Assembly (NCBI GenBank): GCA_016292295.1
Contig: JADNEJ010000124.1
Coordinates: forward strand, 1 to 5,985
Direction: 5' to 3'
Origin: Candidatus Thiodictyon intracellulare
GTDB lineage: Bacteria > Pseudomonadota > Gammaproteobacteria > Chromatiales > Chromatiaceae
Length of the DNA: 5,985 nt
Part shown: positions 5,834 through 5,985 of the stretch, piece after piece
Layout: each line of letters begins with the position of its first letter
How positions within the stretch are numbered: the stretch's first letter is position 1
Position numbers and translations under genes: made by a program
Notes under the pieces: model-generated
What the model was told of the DNA's origin: nothing
The model's input: only the letters and a program-made list of their open reading frames with translations
Databases searched by the model: none

Positions 5834-5985
5834 ATGCGCTGCTTCCACCCGATGGACCGCGACACGGATTTGCTTCTGCCGCTGTCGGTGCAGGACTGGC
5901 TGTCCAAGGGCCATCTGGCACGCGACGTGATCGAGGTGGTGGAAGGCTTGGATCTGAGCCTGCTGGTGCAGGCGTATGGCGGCAC
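5834..5985 (+). CDS. transposase, IS4/IS5/IS1182-type, N-terminal part (runs off the window)
   Basis: The first 50 codons of a DDE transposase start MRCFHPMDRDTDLLLP, then VQDWLSKGHLARDVIEVVE, then LDLSLLVQAYGG. The pattern of a short polar start, LLLP, a W-L-G-HLAR helix and VVE-LDLS-L--AY-G is that of the N-terminal domain (DUF772-like) of IS1182/IS5-group transposases. The catalytic core would lie beyond the right edge. ATG at 5834 is preferred because the family usually starts just before the F-P motif and because GGAG lies 11 bases upstream (5819-5822). An in-frame ATG at 5813 would add seven residues. No stop or frame break is seen in this part, so the copy may be intact, unlike the IS630 remnant at the left edge. 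Confidence 0.83.
   Translation, partial: MRCFHPMDRDTDLLLPLSVQDWLSKGHLARDVIEVVEGLDLSLLVQAYGG

Noticed and set aside
5335..5985. Minus-strand open frame across the LOG remnant and transposase start
   Set aside because: It lies antisense to two recognisable plus-strand protein motifs, has no family-like motif, and stays open only because of high GC.
1..5985. CRISPR array, tRNA or rRNA genes
   Set aside because: No regularly spaced repeats and no recognisable RNA gene sequence were found on either strand.

Overview
The window is GC-rich and reads as a bacterial chromosome segment, most likely gammaproteobacterial. The terminal sequence of the ferredoxin-NADP reductase and the style of the DUF4921 protein point that way. 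A purple-sulfur-bacterium-like lineage is possible, but no rRNA or housekeeping marker is present to place it. Intact genes are confined to about 290-3207. Both edges carry transposase sequence, and the right 40 percent is a decaying accessory block.

Left edge (1-173, + strand): the last ~57 codons of an IS630-family transposase, broken by an amber codon and a frameshift. A gene-free gap of ~115 bases follows. Next, on the minus strand, come two genes in the same direction. fpr (1684-2427) is an FAD-dependent ferredoxin/flavodoxin-NADP reductase. A DUF4921 gene (290-1627) lies 56 bases downstream and encodes a GalT/HIT-like nucleotidyltransferase-related protein. A 222-base divergent control region separates fpr from a + strand gene for an exported Cys-type glutathione peroxidase (2650-3207). 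The three genes suggest a small redox-related cluster, but a shared pathway is inference.

From 3204 to 5562 (+ strand) the codon use still looks protein-coding (GC-rich third positions and sensible protein), but the reading frame is interrupted again and again. A small exported or lipoprotein-like ORF overlaps the gpx stop and loses frame near 3510. An unrecognised ~90-residue segment follows to 3784. An unrecognised ~320-residue segment (about 3811-4778) needs about four frame corrections. A LOG-family (lysine-decarboxylase-like, nucleotide-processing fold) segment (4785-5562) carries one frameshift and three internal stops. The last two may be remains of one large gene, because only a TGA in the same frame separates them. 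Most of the stops can be explained as single C-to-T changes, and several frameshifts fall in C runs. This favours real decay, though homopolymer sequencing error cannot be excluded for the frameshifts.

Right edge: 5563-5812 holds no gene but several strong inverted repeats. The N-terminus of an IS4/IS5/IS1182-type transposase then runs off the end. No tRNA, rRNA, CRISPR or origin was seen. The most promising lead is the degraded LOG-associated block. I could not identify its N-terminal partner, and I do not claim a working new system.
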